A stretch of DNA of 64,000 nt from the NCBI GenBank assembly GCA_963383645.1, contig OY726564.1, positions 114,757,415 to 114,821,414 on the forward strand. Reading direction: 5' to 3'. Shown one piece after another: positions 26,440-36,747 of the stretch (position 1 is the first letter of the stretch; each line of letters begins with the position of its first letter). The DNA comes from Muscardinus avellanarius. Its lineage: Eukaryota; Chordata; Mammalia; Rodentia; Gliridae. The notes under the pieces were generated by a model. The model was not told the DNA's origin, ran no database searches, and saw only the letters and a list, made by a program, of their open reading frames with translations. Position numbers and translations under genes: made by a program.

Positions 26440-27215
26440 AGGCAGGGATAACAACCCCTCATAAGCTCGAAGCAGCTATGGAAGACAGATCTTCAGCCCT
26501 CAGCACCTCTTAAGATTAAGTCATTGAAGTCGCAGGGAGAGGGGAGGTGATGTAGGATAGAAGAAATAAGTAGGTAGAAAGGAGAGACGGGGAGGAAAAG
26601 AAAATATGACTTTAGTATAAGAACCTAGAACTCAAGTGCTTCAGCATCTACTCCCCAGACCAGTTCTCTTCCCCAGGCCCGATTCTCCCAAATTCCTGGG
26701 AAATCTGTAGATCCTAGAGTTAGCTAAAAGAAACTATAATTACTCTGTGCATTGATAATAAGATAAGTTCAATATTTTGAGAAACCTTTAATTTAGGATA
26801 CTTTCCAGCTTATCTGTCAATGAGATAATGAGGACCCTAACCAGCCTGAGGACCCTAAGGTAGGACCAGACAACCAGAGCATCAGGAAGCACCTCAGGAC
26901 TACCAAACTGAGATCATCCACCCTGAAGCTGACCAGACTACAAGACTGCTTTGGGAACTACCAGACAGACCATCCTCACGTACCTCCTTAGCCCGCCCCT
27001 CACAAAGTCCCCTATAAGAAAGCTCTGAACTCCCCAGTATTTCTTCCTCATCTTGAGGTGGCCCACATTCTCTCTTGAATGTGTATTTCTTTCTGTTTCC
27101 CCAAATAAGCCACTGTCCATGTCTCTAACTGGCACATACTGAAATTCATTTCCATCATGTAAGCCAAGGACCCTGCAGATCCTGAGTTCTCGAAGACTCA
27201 CCCCATCAGGCCCAT
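26440..27215 (+). mobile_element. LTR (solo or partial) with TATA and poly(A) motifs
   Basis: The U3-like part has aaccagcctgaggaccctaa and accagactacaagactgc. A TATA-like cccctataagaaagctctga lies at about 27010. The R part has cttgaggtggcccacattct and the poly(A)-like ccccaaataagccactgtcc. The end is gttctcgaagactcacccca. The left limit is uncertain. There are no gag, pol or env remnants. Confidence 0.6.
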
Positions 27216-27239
27216 GTGGCAGACTGTGTTTTCAAAAGA

Positions 27240-27680
27240 TGACTCCATGATATGTCCCACCCCACAGCTCTGCTTATGATGTGGCATTGCTGCTCCTCCC
27301 CTCGAGTGGTGGAGTCTCATCCATTCCCTTGATCCCAAGTGGACTTTTGGGACTATCTCAACCAATGGACTTGGGCAAAGTGATGCTACACTGTCTCCTA
27401 GGCCAAGTCATAAAAGCACTTTCACTTCTGCCTGGATTTCTGAGAATGCCTATTCCTGGAACAAGGCACCATGCTGCAGGAAATCCAAGCCCCAAGCAGA
27501 GGCCCCAGAAGACAGCCCCTGCTGAGGACTTAGAAAATACAGCATCAAAGCTAGTGGTAAGCAAGCCTTTGAATAACTCCAGTCCTGGCCCGCAGGTTAC
27601 CCTGCTTGATGCCACATGAGCCAAGATGAGCTGCCCTGCCAAGCCGTGTTCAAACTGCAGGTTTGGGTAGGGTATTTTTT
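27240..27680 (+). mobile_element. MLT1-like MaLR LTR fragment
   Basis: ggacttttgggactatctca, accaatggacttgggcaaag and cacttctgcctggatttctg follow the order of an MLT-type LTR. It is heavily diverged. The short open frame here shows nothing protein-like. Confidence 0.4.
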
Positions 27681-27792
27681 TACTTATTTGTGTATTGATT
27701 TATCAGTGCCTTGTAATCAAGCAACAGTGAGAGTCATAGTGATGCACTCATGTACACAAAGCACCAGTTGTCCTGTTTCTCCTCGTACCTCC

Positions 27793-29182
27793 TGTTATGG
27801 TTTAGATGTACAATGTTCCCTGATGAGTTCATGGATTAATGTTCAGAGCTGATATATTTAAGTCTTGAGGGCTGTGAGAGCACCATTAGATGAGTGGATT
27901 TACTGGTAACCTGAGCAGGTGAGGTGTGGGTGGAGAAGGTTGGTCTTTGTGCTGTGGCCTTAGGGACTTTGCTTGTCTTTGAATCCTCTGGCTTGCTGGC
28001 TCTCTGCTTCAACCCCCCATGATGTGAGAGCAGAGCCCTCACTCTCTACCTCTCTCTGCTCTGGCCTCCATGATGTGAGAGCAGAGTCCTCGCCCTCTCC
28101 CTCTGCGCTGGCCTCCATGATGTGAGAGCAGAGCCCTCGCTCCCTCCCTCTCTCTGCTCTGGCCTCCATGATGTGAGAGCAGAGCCCTCGCCCTCTCCCT
28201 CTCTCTGCTCTGACCTCCATGATGTGAGAGCAGAGCCCTCGCCCTCTTCCTCTCTCTGCTCTGGCCTCCATGATGTGAGAGCAGAGCCCTCTTCCTCTCT
28301 CTGCTCTGGCCTCCATGATGTGAGAGCAGAGCCCTCGCCCTCTCCCTCTCTCTGCTCTGGCCTCCATGACGTGAGAGCAGAGCCCTCGCCCTCTCCCTCT
28401 CTGTGCTCTGACCTCCATGATGTGAGAGCAGAGCCCTCGCCCTCTCCCTCTCTCTGCTCTGGCCTCCATGATGTGAGAGCAGAGCCCTCGCCCTCTCCCT
28501 CTCTCTGCTCTGACCTCCATGATGTGAGAGCAGAGTCCTCGCCCTCTCCCTCTCTCTGCTCTGGCCTCCATGATGTGAGAGCAGAGCCCTCGCTCCCTCC
28601 CTCTCTCTGCTCTGGCCTCCATGATGTGAGAGCAGAGCCCTCGCCCTCTCCCTCTCTCTGCTCTGGCCTCCATGATGTGAGAGCAGAGCCCTCGCCCTCT
28701 CCCTCTCTCTGCTCTGGCCTCCATGATGTGAGAGCAGAGTCCTCGCCCTCTCCCTCTCTCTGCTCTGGCCTCCATGATGTGAGAGCAGAGCCCTCGCCCT
28801 CTCCCTCTCTCTGCTCTGGCCTCCATGATGTGAGAGCAGAGCCCTCGCCCTCTCCCTCTCTCTGCTCTGGCCTCCATGATGTGAGAGCAGAGCCCTCTTC
28901 CTCTCTCTGCTCTGGCCTCCATGATGTGAGAGCAGAGCCCTCGCCCTCTCCCTCTCTCTGCTCTGGCCTCCATGATGTGAGAGCAGAGCCCTCTTCCTCT
29001 CTCTGCTCTGGCCTCCATGGTGTGAGAGCAGAGCCTTGCTCGCTCATGCTCTCTTTGTTTCCTGCTGCCAAGCCTGGAGCTCCACAGACCCAGAAGTCAT
29101 ATGGACTGAGCCCTGAATCTCAAAAGAAAAACAAAACTGTGAGCAAATAAAGCCTCCTTCCTCCTAGTTGTGTGGTCAGTTA
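27793..29182 (+). mobile_element. MaLR-type (MST/THE1-like) solo LTR expanded by a minisatellite
   Basis: The start tgttatggtttagatgta and then gagggctgtgagagcaccat fit the 5' half of a MaLR LTR. The 3' half has tgctgccaagcctggagctc, atggactgagccctgaatct and a poly(A)-like gagcaaataaagcctccttc. In unexpanded relatives the middle carries a single ctctgcttcctggttgccatgatgtgag-type block (recalled). Here that block is multiplied about twenty-fold. No coding capacity is inferred. Confidence 0.7.
28018..29035 (+). repeat. 51-bp minisatellite, about 20 units
   Basis: The unit contains ccatgatgtgagagcagag followed by a C/T-rich spacer ending in ctctgctctggcct. Most units are 51 bp. Several are 45 bp (lacking a cgccct-type hexamer) and at least one is about 47-48 bp. 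Variants include cctcgctccctccctc, tcctcgccctctccct and gacctccatg in place of ggcctccatg. These arrangements recur, which suggests expansion by unequal exchange. Most unit lengths are multiples of three, so long open frames exist on both strands. None has evidence of being translated. Confidence 0.97.
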
Positions 29183-29612
29183 TTCTTTTTTCCCCCCTTT
29201 TTTCTCCATATAAGAGAAAACACATAGCCCTTGACTTTATGAGTCTGTCTGGCCTCGCTTAGCATGCTATTCTTCTGTCCATTTTCCTGAACATGCATAA
29301 TTTTGTTCTTACTTAAGGCTGAATAAAACTCCACTGTGTATGTATATCACGTTTTTTATCTGTTCATCTGTTGATTGATACCTAGGTTGGTTCCATAACT
29401 TGGCTATTATAAATCATGCTGCTATAAACATAGGTATGCATGTATCACTATAATATTTTTACTTTATTTGGAAAATACTGAGGAGTTTTAAATCTAGGTC
29501 ATGTGGTGGTTCCACTCCTAGTCTTTTGAGGAATCTCCATACTGATGTCCATAATAGTTGTACCAATTTACAGTATGTATTAGTGTTCTCTTTTCTCCAC
29601 ATCCCAGCATTC

Positions 29613-29614
<2 letters not shown>

Positions 29615-29672
<58 letters not shown>

Positions 29673-29720
29673 ACATAGATAGATGATAGGTAGATAGATG
29701 ATAGATATAGATATAGATAT
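29615..29720 (+). repeat. (TA)n-(GA)n-(GATA)n compound microsatellite
   Basis: A TA run at 29615-29649, a GA run to about 29671, then gatagatgataggtagat and further GATA/tagata units. Confidence 0.95.
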
Positions 29721-29734
29721 ACTTAATTTATTTG

Positions 29735-29892
29735 TATTTGGTAGTGGGTACTAAACCTAGGACATTTTACCTCTGAGCTATACCCCCAACGCGATTTTAT
29801 TTTTAGTGAAATAGGGTTTCGCTAGGTTGCTGAGGCTTGAACTTGTGATCTACCTGTCTTAGTCTCCCAAGTATTGGGATTACAGGCATTTT
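29735..29892 (-). mobile_element. B1-ID SINE inserted in the L1
   Basis: ggtagtgggtactaaaccta, tctgagctatacccccaacg, linker agtgaaatagggtttcgcta, and a B1 part ending in attgggattacaggcatt. Confidence 0.8.
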
Positions 29893-30055
29893 ACTAGCAG
29901 CTTTTACTATTAACCTGTATTCTCGATGGTTGCCATTTTATTAGCATATACTAGCATTTATTATTATCTGTATTCTGGATGGTTACTATTCTAACTTGTA
30001 TGAGATGAAATCTCTGGGTAATTTTGATTTCCTTTTGCTGATTGCTGAGGATGCT

Positions 30056-30260
30056 GAGCATATCCCAAATGTAGATGAAGCTATATCCTTATCTCTCACT
30101 CTGTACAAAAGCCAACTCAAAGTAAATCAAAGATCAGGCATTAGACCAGAAACTTTACAACTGCTAGAAGAGAAAACAGGGTCAACTCTCCAGCCTATAA
30201 CAGCAGACGCTAACTTTCTCAGTAGACCCCAAAAGCTCATGTAAGAAAATAAAAAATAAG
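30056..30260 (+). mobile_element. Inverted 5' segment of the same LINE-1
   Basis: tctctcactctgtacaaaag, caactcaaagtaaatcaaag and ttagaccagaaactttacaa match the plus sense of late L1 ORF2. The adjoining 29190-30055 segment is in minus sense. This is the 5'-inversion configuration. Confidence 0.75.
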
Positions 30261-30324
30261 GATGTCACAGTACTTATTACCTGAAAGATATCTACAGGCC
30301 TCTAGATATGTCCCTTTCTGATAT

Positions 30325-30415
30325 TAGTCATCCATTGCTGTGTAACAAGTCATCATAAATTTGGTTGACTGAAAAATAATAGTCATTTATTTTGTTCACA
30401 AATCCACAATTTGAA
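30325..30415 (+). repeat. Old LTR-like fragment
   Basis: tagtcatccattgctgtgta followed by aatagtcatttattttgttc resembles a common mammalian LTR-associated motif. It is too short to place. Confidence 0.3.
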
Positions 30416-30467
30416 CATTTTTTCATATATTTCTTGGCCATTTGTATTTATTCTTTTGATAAATGTC

Positions 30468-30873
30468 TATTTTGTGTTACTGGGGATTGAACTCAGGGGC
30501 ATTTTACCTCCAATCTACAGCCCCAGACCGATTTTATTTTTTTGTTTTAAAATAGGATCTCCCAGCCGGGCGTGGTGGCGCACGTTTGTAATCCCTGCGC
30601 TTGGGAGGCTGAGACAGGAGGATCGCACAGGTTCAAAGCCAGCCTCAGCTATTTAGTGAGGCTCTCTTAGCAACTTAGTGAGACCCTGTTTCCAAATAAA
30701 GTATAAAATAGCCCGGGGGTAGAAAGCCACTGGGTTCCACCCCTAATACCACCAAAAAATAAAAAAATAGGATCTCCCTACATTTCTGAGGCTAGTTTCA
30801 AACCTGTGATCTTTCTGTCTTTGCCTCCCAAGTCCTGAGATTATAGGTGTGCCACCACCATGCCTGGCTGCTT
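30468..30873 (-). mobile_element. B1-ID SINE interrupted by a younger SINE
   Basis: The tail half is at 30468-30558 (ttactggggattgaactcag). The head half resumes at about 30763 (aaataggatctccctacatt) and ends with ccaccaccatgcctggctg. The two halves share the duplicated target aaataggatctccc. Confidence 0.9.
30559..30762 (+). mobile_element. Young B1-ID SINE nested in an older one
   Basis: Head agccgggcgtggtggcgcac, middle gatcgcacaggttcaaagcc, linker gaccctgtttccaaataaag, tail ttccacccctaataccacc, A-rich end, and flanking duplication of about 14 bases. Confidence 0.92.
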
Positions 30874-30940
30874 TGGTTTTAATTGTTTTCTCTAGTTGTT
30901 AATATAATCATATTGTTACATAATTCCTAACCTTTGTTAA

Positions 30941-31143
30941 CCTTTTTTTTTTTTTTTTGTGGTACTGGGGTTCCTGGAAGCCCTTCTACCTCCGGGCTAC
31001 ACTCCCAGACCTATTTTTACATTTTTATTTGGAAACAGGGTCTCCTAAGCCAGCGTGCGTGGTTGGCTTCAAACCTGCGTGATCCTCCTGTCTCTGCCTC
31101 CCAAGCACGGGTATTACAAGCATGCGCCACCACGCCCGGCTGT
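30941..31143 (-). mobile_element. B1-ID composite SINE
   Basis: Poly(T), gtggtactggggttcctgga, ggaaacagggtctcctaagc, and head catgcgccaccacgcccggc. It belongs to the aggaaccccagtacc subfamily. Confidence 0.92.
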
Positions 31144-31913
31144 CAACCTAATTTTTAAAAAGAGATGAAAGGTTCTCCAAAGAACATCAGTATTTTCTTG
31201 GGAATCGCAGAATATTGCAGAACAACAGAGCATTACAATGGTAATGTACATCATAGTAAACTGAAGGCAAATTCAAAGAAACCAGGGCCAAAGGGAAAAT
31301 TTAAAGGCTAAAGTGAGGAGGGTCACATCAGATATTTAGGAACAATAATTCTCAGCTACAAGGACTAATGACAGGAGTGGCACTTGCCCAAGGGGGACAC
31401 AGCTGCGGGGCAGATATCCTTGTAGAAGTGGGTTTTGAACAAGGTTTCAGTGGCCTCCATGCAGCAGCCCCATGATTCTGGCAGAGCTCGTGACAGTTAC
31501 AATGAGACACTCTTGCGGAGGACCCATCCTTCCAACCTCTCAGTTTTATTTACTTTTGCTACTGTGTTAGGGTTGACATGAAGACTCCATCATGATTCTA
31601 ACAATGTTCGCAATTTCTGCTGTTGTAACTCCTTGCCCAGGTGCTTTGTTTGGGGCTCCTCTGACGTGAATGCTCTCCCAGCTGATTTCATGAGCTTGTT
31701 CTTACTTTCCTACTTCTAGGAGAAGATAAGAAAGGCCAATGAACCTTTCCTCTCACCCATCTCTCTGGTTAAAAACAGAGAAGTAGTGTGTGGAGCTGTT
31801 CCTGTGTTCTTGTGGCACTATCATTCAGTCTCTTCACCCTGGACTGATAAATTCATCCAGGGACTCTGTGTTCCACACAGTGGGAGGTAAATCTGGGGAA
31901 AAGAAGTAAAGGA
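31144..31913. other. Intergenic sequence without recognised features
   Basis: No repeat, splice-flanked exon or RNA gene recognised. Confidence 0.45.
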
Positions 31914-32028
31914 AAAGCAGGGCATGGTGGCACACACCTGTCAACCCTGTACTCAGGAGGCTAAAACAGGAAGATTGCAGCCAGCATCAACAACTTAGTG
32001 AGACCTTGCTTCAGAACAAAAAAATTAA
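31914..32028 (+). mobile_element. B1-like SINE lacking the ID half
   Basis: gcagggcatggtggcacaca, aggaggctaaaacaggaaga, then gaccttgcttcagaacaaaa and an A-rich end. Confidence 0.7.
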
Positions 32029-32299
32029 ATATGGATAAAGCATTGGAAGATGGTGACCCAGAAAAAATGGAAGCAGCACATATCTGTCTTGCTGACAATT
32101 TTTCTCTATCACAGTGAAAACAGTGTTCTGACAAAATAAAGAAACCAGCATAAATTTGATCAAAGCACTGACAATTGAAAGGTGGAAGAAAAAAAATCTA
32201 GAGAGCAGAAAAGTACCCCACTCGCCTCCATCAGCTGTGGCCATGGGTGCCATAGTGGCACCATCATGCCTCACCACACCAAGACTTCCAGAGACCTCA

Positions 32300-32302
<3 letters not shown>

Positions 32303-32330
<28 letters not shown>
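32303..32330 (+). repeat. Poly(A) tract
   Basis: An uninterrupted run of about 28 A at the left edge of the L1-related block. Confidence 0.9.
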
Positions 32331-32339
32331 CAATTTGAA

Positions 32340-33060
32340 ATGAAGTGGCTATAGCTCATTAGAATTTTAAGTGGTTGGCCCCTCCTGCGCAGACCCCAGC
32401 TATAACTTGCAGCACAGGCAGCCAAGCTCACTGTGCCCTCCAGAGATCCAGAGTGGCGCTTAACAACATGTAAGTAAAACAGCTGTCCCCACGAGAGACT
32501 GCCCAGCATGGCTGTAGGGACTCACGCAGCCAGCAATAGACTCACAAGGTCTGAGACTTTATAGTACACTATGTTGCAGGTGAGGGTCTTTATGGTACAC
32601 TATGTTGCAGGAGTATGCTCTCAGACACAGCAGAAGTGCAGATGAGCAGACAGCCCCAGGCCTAATTGGGCAAAAGGGCTCAGAGTACCCAGGGCTCAGA
32701 ACCCTAGTAGGACCTCCAGAGATCACCTGAGACTATCCAGTCATGGTTACTAGGGAGAAGTCAGACCACTTCAGCCCTAGCTGTGGAGAACAGGGACTCC
32801 TATGTATACATTGGGTCTAGTCCCAGCAGCACCCACTGCCTACACAGGCAGGGAAAATATTGGGCTCAGCATCAGTGGAAAGCGAGAAGGCCTGAACATA
32901 ACACTATTTTCAGCACCATTGATGCCAGCTGTCTGCATATAAAAAAAGGTCGATATACAGGTACAGGAAAGTTATAGAATACCCTTTAGACAAGATCAGA
33001 GAAAAGGTTCACCATAATACATAATAGTCAAACTGAACAATGTAGAAGCCAAGGAAGTAA
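32340..33060 (+). mobile_element. L1-family 5' portion (HAL1-like), tentative
   Basis: This sits directly upstream of recognisable L1 ORF2 remnants. ccataatacataatagtcaa and gtagaagccaaggaagtaat resemble HAL1/L1 internal sequence. The upstream part is not recognised. It contains a two-copy tandem of about 30 bases at 32555-32612. Confidence 0.4.
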
Positions 33061-33699
33061 TCTTAAAGGCAACAAGTGACATTCAGAGGCAAACCAATTA
33101 GATCACTCCAGACTTCCCAAACCAAGTCAGGAAAGCCAGGAGGGCCTGGAGTAACATATTACAAACTCTGAAAAAAAAACAACTTGCAGCCAAATATTTC
33201 CTACCCAGAAAAATTATCTCTCAAATTTGACAGAGAAAAATCTTCTATGACAAACAGAAACTGAAAGGACTTATGTCTTCCAAATCAGCACTTGAGAAGA
33301 TACAGAAATTAACTACAAATAAGTAATAAATGTCAGAATCAGAGAAATAATTTTCATTAAGCAAACAACTAAGCAAAGAAGAACAAATACTACCTCAAAC
33401 AGAAATTAAAACTCAAAATGTTAGGAATTAAAAATCATCTCTCAATAATCATGAACATAAATGGCCTCAACTTCCCAATAAAAAGACATAAGGTGGCAAA
33501 ATAGATTAAAAACTAGAATTAATCTATTTGCTGCTTGCAAGAAACACACTTTACAAGTAACAATAGTAACAAACTAAAGATGAAGGGCTGGAGAAAGATA
33601 ATCCATGCCAATGGAACTCGAAGACAAGCAGGAATAGCAACTATGATATCCGACAAGTTAGACTACTACAAACCCAGATTATTAAAAAAGACAAAGCAA

Positions 33700-33925
33700 A
33701 GCCAGGCGTGGTGGCGCACGCTTGTAATCCCAACATTCGGGAGGCTGAGACCGGAGGATTGTGGTTCGCAGACAGCCTCAGCTACTTAGTGAGGCCCTCT
33801 GCAACTCAGGGAGACCGTTTCAAAATAAAGAATTTTTAAAAATGGGCAGGGGGTGTATCTCGGAGGTCAAATGCCTCTGGGTTACATCTCCAGACCTGCA
33901 AAAAAAAAAAAAAAAAAAAAAAAAA
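33700..33925 (+). mobile_element. B1-ID SINE with target-site duplication
   Basis: Head gccaggcgtggtggcgcacg, middle ttcgggaggctgagaccgga, tail catctccagacctgc, poly(A). It is flanked by gacaaagca on the left and ggacaaagca on the right. Confidence 0.92.
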
Positions 33926-35073
33926 GGACAAAGCAGGTCATTTTATACTGGTAAAAGGAACAATCCAGCAAGAGTAAATAATGAGAGTCAACATTTATGT
34001 CCCAAACATAGGTACAGCTACTTTCATAAAACAAACTTTTTGTGACATTAAGTCACACATAGATGCCAATAATACTGGAAGACTTCAACATTCCTTTCAT
34101 ACTATTAGACTGATATTCTAGACAAAAGGTCAGTAAAGATTCCTCAGACCTAAAGAATACCAGAAACCAAATGAACTTATTAGACACATAAAAAATATTC
34201 TACCCAACTAAAGCAGAGTTCACAGTTTTCTCAGATGCTCATGGAACCCTCTCCAAAATAGATCACATCCTGGGCCACAAAGTGAGCACTAGCAAATTTA
34301 AAAAATATGACATACTCTCCTGCAGCTTTTAGACCACAATAGAATTAAAGTAGAAATCAAATATAAGAAGACCCAGAATAACCATATAAACATGTGGAGA
34401 CAACACCACACTGTTGAACGAGGAATGGGTCATAGAAGAAGTAAGGGCTGAAATTAATAAATTCCTAGAAACAAGCAAAAATAGAGATACAACATACTTA
34501 AACCTCTGTGACACCTTGAAGCAGTATTTAGAGAAAAATTAATAGCGCTGAGTACCCACCTAAGAACAACAGAAAATCACCTAATGACACACACCTCAAC
34601 GCCCTGGAAAAACAGAAACAGCCTAACCCCAAAGCCAGCAGAAGACAAGAAATAATTAAAATCAGAGCAGAAATCAATTAAGTAGAGAACAAAAAATTTA
34701 CAGAAAATCAACAAAATGAAAAGCTGATTTCTCAAAAAAAAATATCAAAGTAGATAAACCACTAGCCAACCTAATCAAAATTTGAAAGAGAAAATCAATC
34801 CAAATTATGAAAATAAAAGATGAAAAAGGAGCTATTACCAGCAACCTTGTAGAAACACAGAGGATCATCAGAAACTATGTTGAAAAACTACACTCCAACA
34901 AAATAGAAAACCTGGAAGAAATTGACAAATTTCTAGATAAATACAACTTTCCTAAACTGAGTAAAGATGTAGAAAATTTAAACCAACCAATAGCAATAAA
35001 AGAGATTGAAGCAGCAATATAGAGTCTACTGTCAAACAAAAGCCCAGGATCAGATGGTTTAAACTCACAGCTA

Positions 35074-35294
35074 AGCCGGGCGTGGTGGCGCACGCTTGTA
35101 ATCCCTGTGCTTGGGAGGCTGAGACAGGAGGATCGCACGGGTTCAAAGCCAGCCTCAGCTACTGAGGCTCTCAGCAACTTAGTGAGACCCTGTTTCCAAA
35201 TAAAATATGAAAAAGGTCTGGGAGTATAGCCCGGAGATAGAAAGCCTCTGGATTCCACCCCCAGTACCACCAAATAAATAAATAAATAAATAAT
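35074..35294 (+). mobile_element. Young B1-ID SINE with a perfect 15-16 base target-site duplication
   Basis: Head gccgggcgtggtggcgcacg, middle ggatcgcacgggttcaaagc, tail ttccacccccagtaccacc, then (AAAT)n. taaactcacagctaag occurs at both ends. The perfect repeat implies a recent insertion. Confidence 0.95.
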
Positions 35295-36211
35295 AAACTC
35301 ACAGCTAAGAAAACAAATAGCCCAATCAAAATATGGGTAAGTGAACTAAATAGACACTTAATAAAAGAAGAAATTCAAGTGGCCAATAAATGTATGAAAA
35401 AATGTTCAACATCGTTAGCAATCAGGGAGACGCAAATAAAGACTACCCTGAGATTCCACCTAATTCCAACCAGGATGGCAATCACTAAAAACACAACAAC
35501 AAATGTTGGCAAAGATGCGGAGAAGTGGGGACTCTAATACATTGTTGGTAGGACTGCAAATTTAGTGCAACCACTTTGGAAAACAGCATGGAGTATTCTC
35601 AGAAGAATGGGAATGATTCTGCCATATGATCCAGCAATACCATTTCTGGATATCTACACAAAAGAAACCAAACTACCAAACTAATGGATGCTTATTTATG
35701 TTCATAACCACACAATTCACAGTTGCCAAACTGTGGAACCAACTAAGATGTCCATCAACAGAATGGATTACAAAACTATGGGATGTGTACACAATGGAAT
35801 TCTACTCAGCCATTTACATTTGTGTCATTTACAGGGAGGGAAATAGATGGAACTGGAGAACATTATGCTAAGTGAGATTAATCAGTCGCAAAAAGTAAAA
35901 AGTCAGATGTTCTCCCTAATATGCAGAAGCTAGGGAGAAAAAGGGTCATAGGAGGAACTCTTGATGTGGAAGGAGAAATCATATATGAGCAAATAAGGTG
36001 ATCTGAGGGGAGTGGGGGTAAGAAGGAAATCATCTAATGTACATGATATACATTCATAAACATATCCAAGCCAATCACTAAGCCAAACGTAAGAAGGAGG
36101 GAGGGGGAGAAAATGGAGTGGAAATTGGGGAAGGGCTAAATGAGGGATGTGTGCATGTGCCTCCACCATCTTGTACTCTATTAAGATACATGACTACATG
36201 CACCAGTAAAA

Positions 36212-36290
36212 AAAATTAAAAAATAGAGGTGTTACTTGGAAGTAGAATGCCCCTGAGTACAATCCTTAGTATCAGGGAACAACAACAAGA
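36212..36290 (+). mobile_element. Degenerate ID-like element
   Basis: acttggaagtagaatgcccc and gtacaatccttagtatcagg match the ID body. Confidence 0.6.
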
Positions 36291-36539
36291 AAAAAATCAA
36301 AGGAAAGAGTTGAAAAGATCAGGTAAGAGAACAGCTGTTATTAAGAAAAGAGGAAAATAATTCCAAGAAACTTTAGTGCCAACATGGAGGGTAAAAGCTT
36401 ATATGAGAAGTACTGAAGTCTTTGGGATTTGTTTACTTGTGTCTGTGTTTGTTGACAATTACTAGGTTCATGACTTACAGGTTAATATACCGGTTATTGT
36501 TACAGTTATTTCTTGTGTCAGGTGAATAAAAATTATTAT

Positions 36540-36747
36540 TCTTTTGTGTGTGGTGCTGGACATTGAACACAGGGCTAGTCTACCTCTGAAACACACCCCA
36601 GCCCTATTTTATTTTTTATTCGGGAACAGGGTCTCACTAAGTGGTTGACAGCCTCACTAACTAGCTGAGGCTGGCTTCAAACCTGTGACCCTTCTGTCTC
36701 AGCCTCCCAAGTACTGGGATTACAGGTGTGCAGCACCACATCCAGCT
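36540..36747 (-). mobile_element. B1-ID composite SINE
   Basis: gtggtgctggacattgaaca, linker gggaacagggtctcactaag, and a diverged head ending gcagcaccacatccagctgg. Confidence 0.85.

Larger units (their letters stand above)
29190..30055 (-). mobile_element. LINE-1 3' end, minus orientation
   Basis: The plus strand shows the reverse complement of an L1 3' end: ggctgaataaaactccactg, ttgatacctaggttggttcc, gaggaatctccatactgatg, and after an inserted microsatellite/SINE, tgagatgaaatctctgggta. It is interrupted at about 29615-29892. Confidence 0.8.
33061..36200 (+). mobile_element. LINE-1 with the reverse-transcriptase region deleted
   Basis: Positions 33535-33660 encode an endonuclease-like QETHFTSNN then KGWRKIIHAN. 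Positions 33970-34330 (caacatttatgtcccaaaca, gacttcaacattcctttc, gatcacatcctgggccacaa) continue ORF2. Positions 34807-35022 lead up to the RT domain (aaaagcccaggatcagatgg). After the SINE at 35074 the element jumps to late ORF2/3' UTR (caaatagcccaatcaaaata, cattgttggtaggactgcaa, gatgtccatcaacagaatgg). The RT core and everything between is missing. Stops and shifts show it is dead. Confidence 0.88.

Noticed and set aside
28018..29035. CRISPR-like regular repeat array
   Set aside because: The units are directly tandem with no unique spacers, and the context is a mammalian LTR.
27960..29150. Long 341-352 codon frames as real genes
   Set aside because: They exist only because the minisatellite unit lacks stops. 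There is no start context, splice structure or recognisable domain, and open frames occur on both strands.
33535..35022. L1 ORF2 as an active gene
   Set aside because: Only short frames remain, with stops, an inserted SINE and no RT region.
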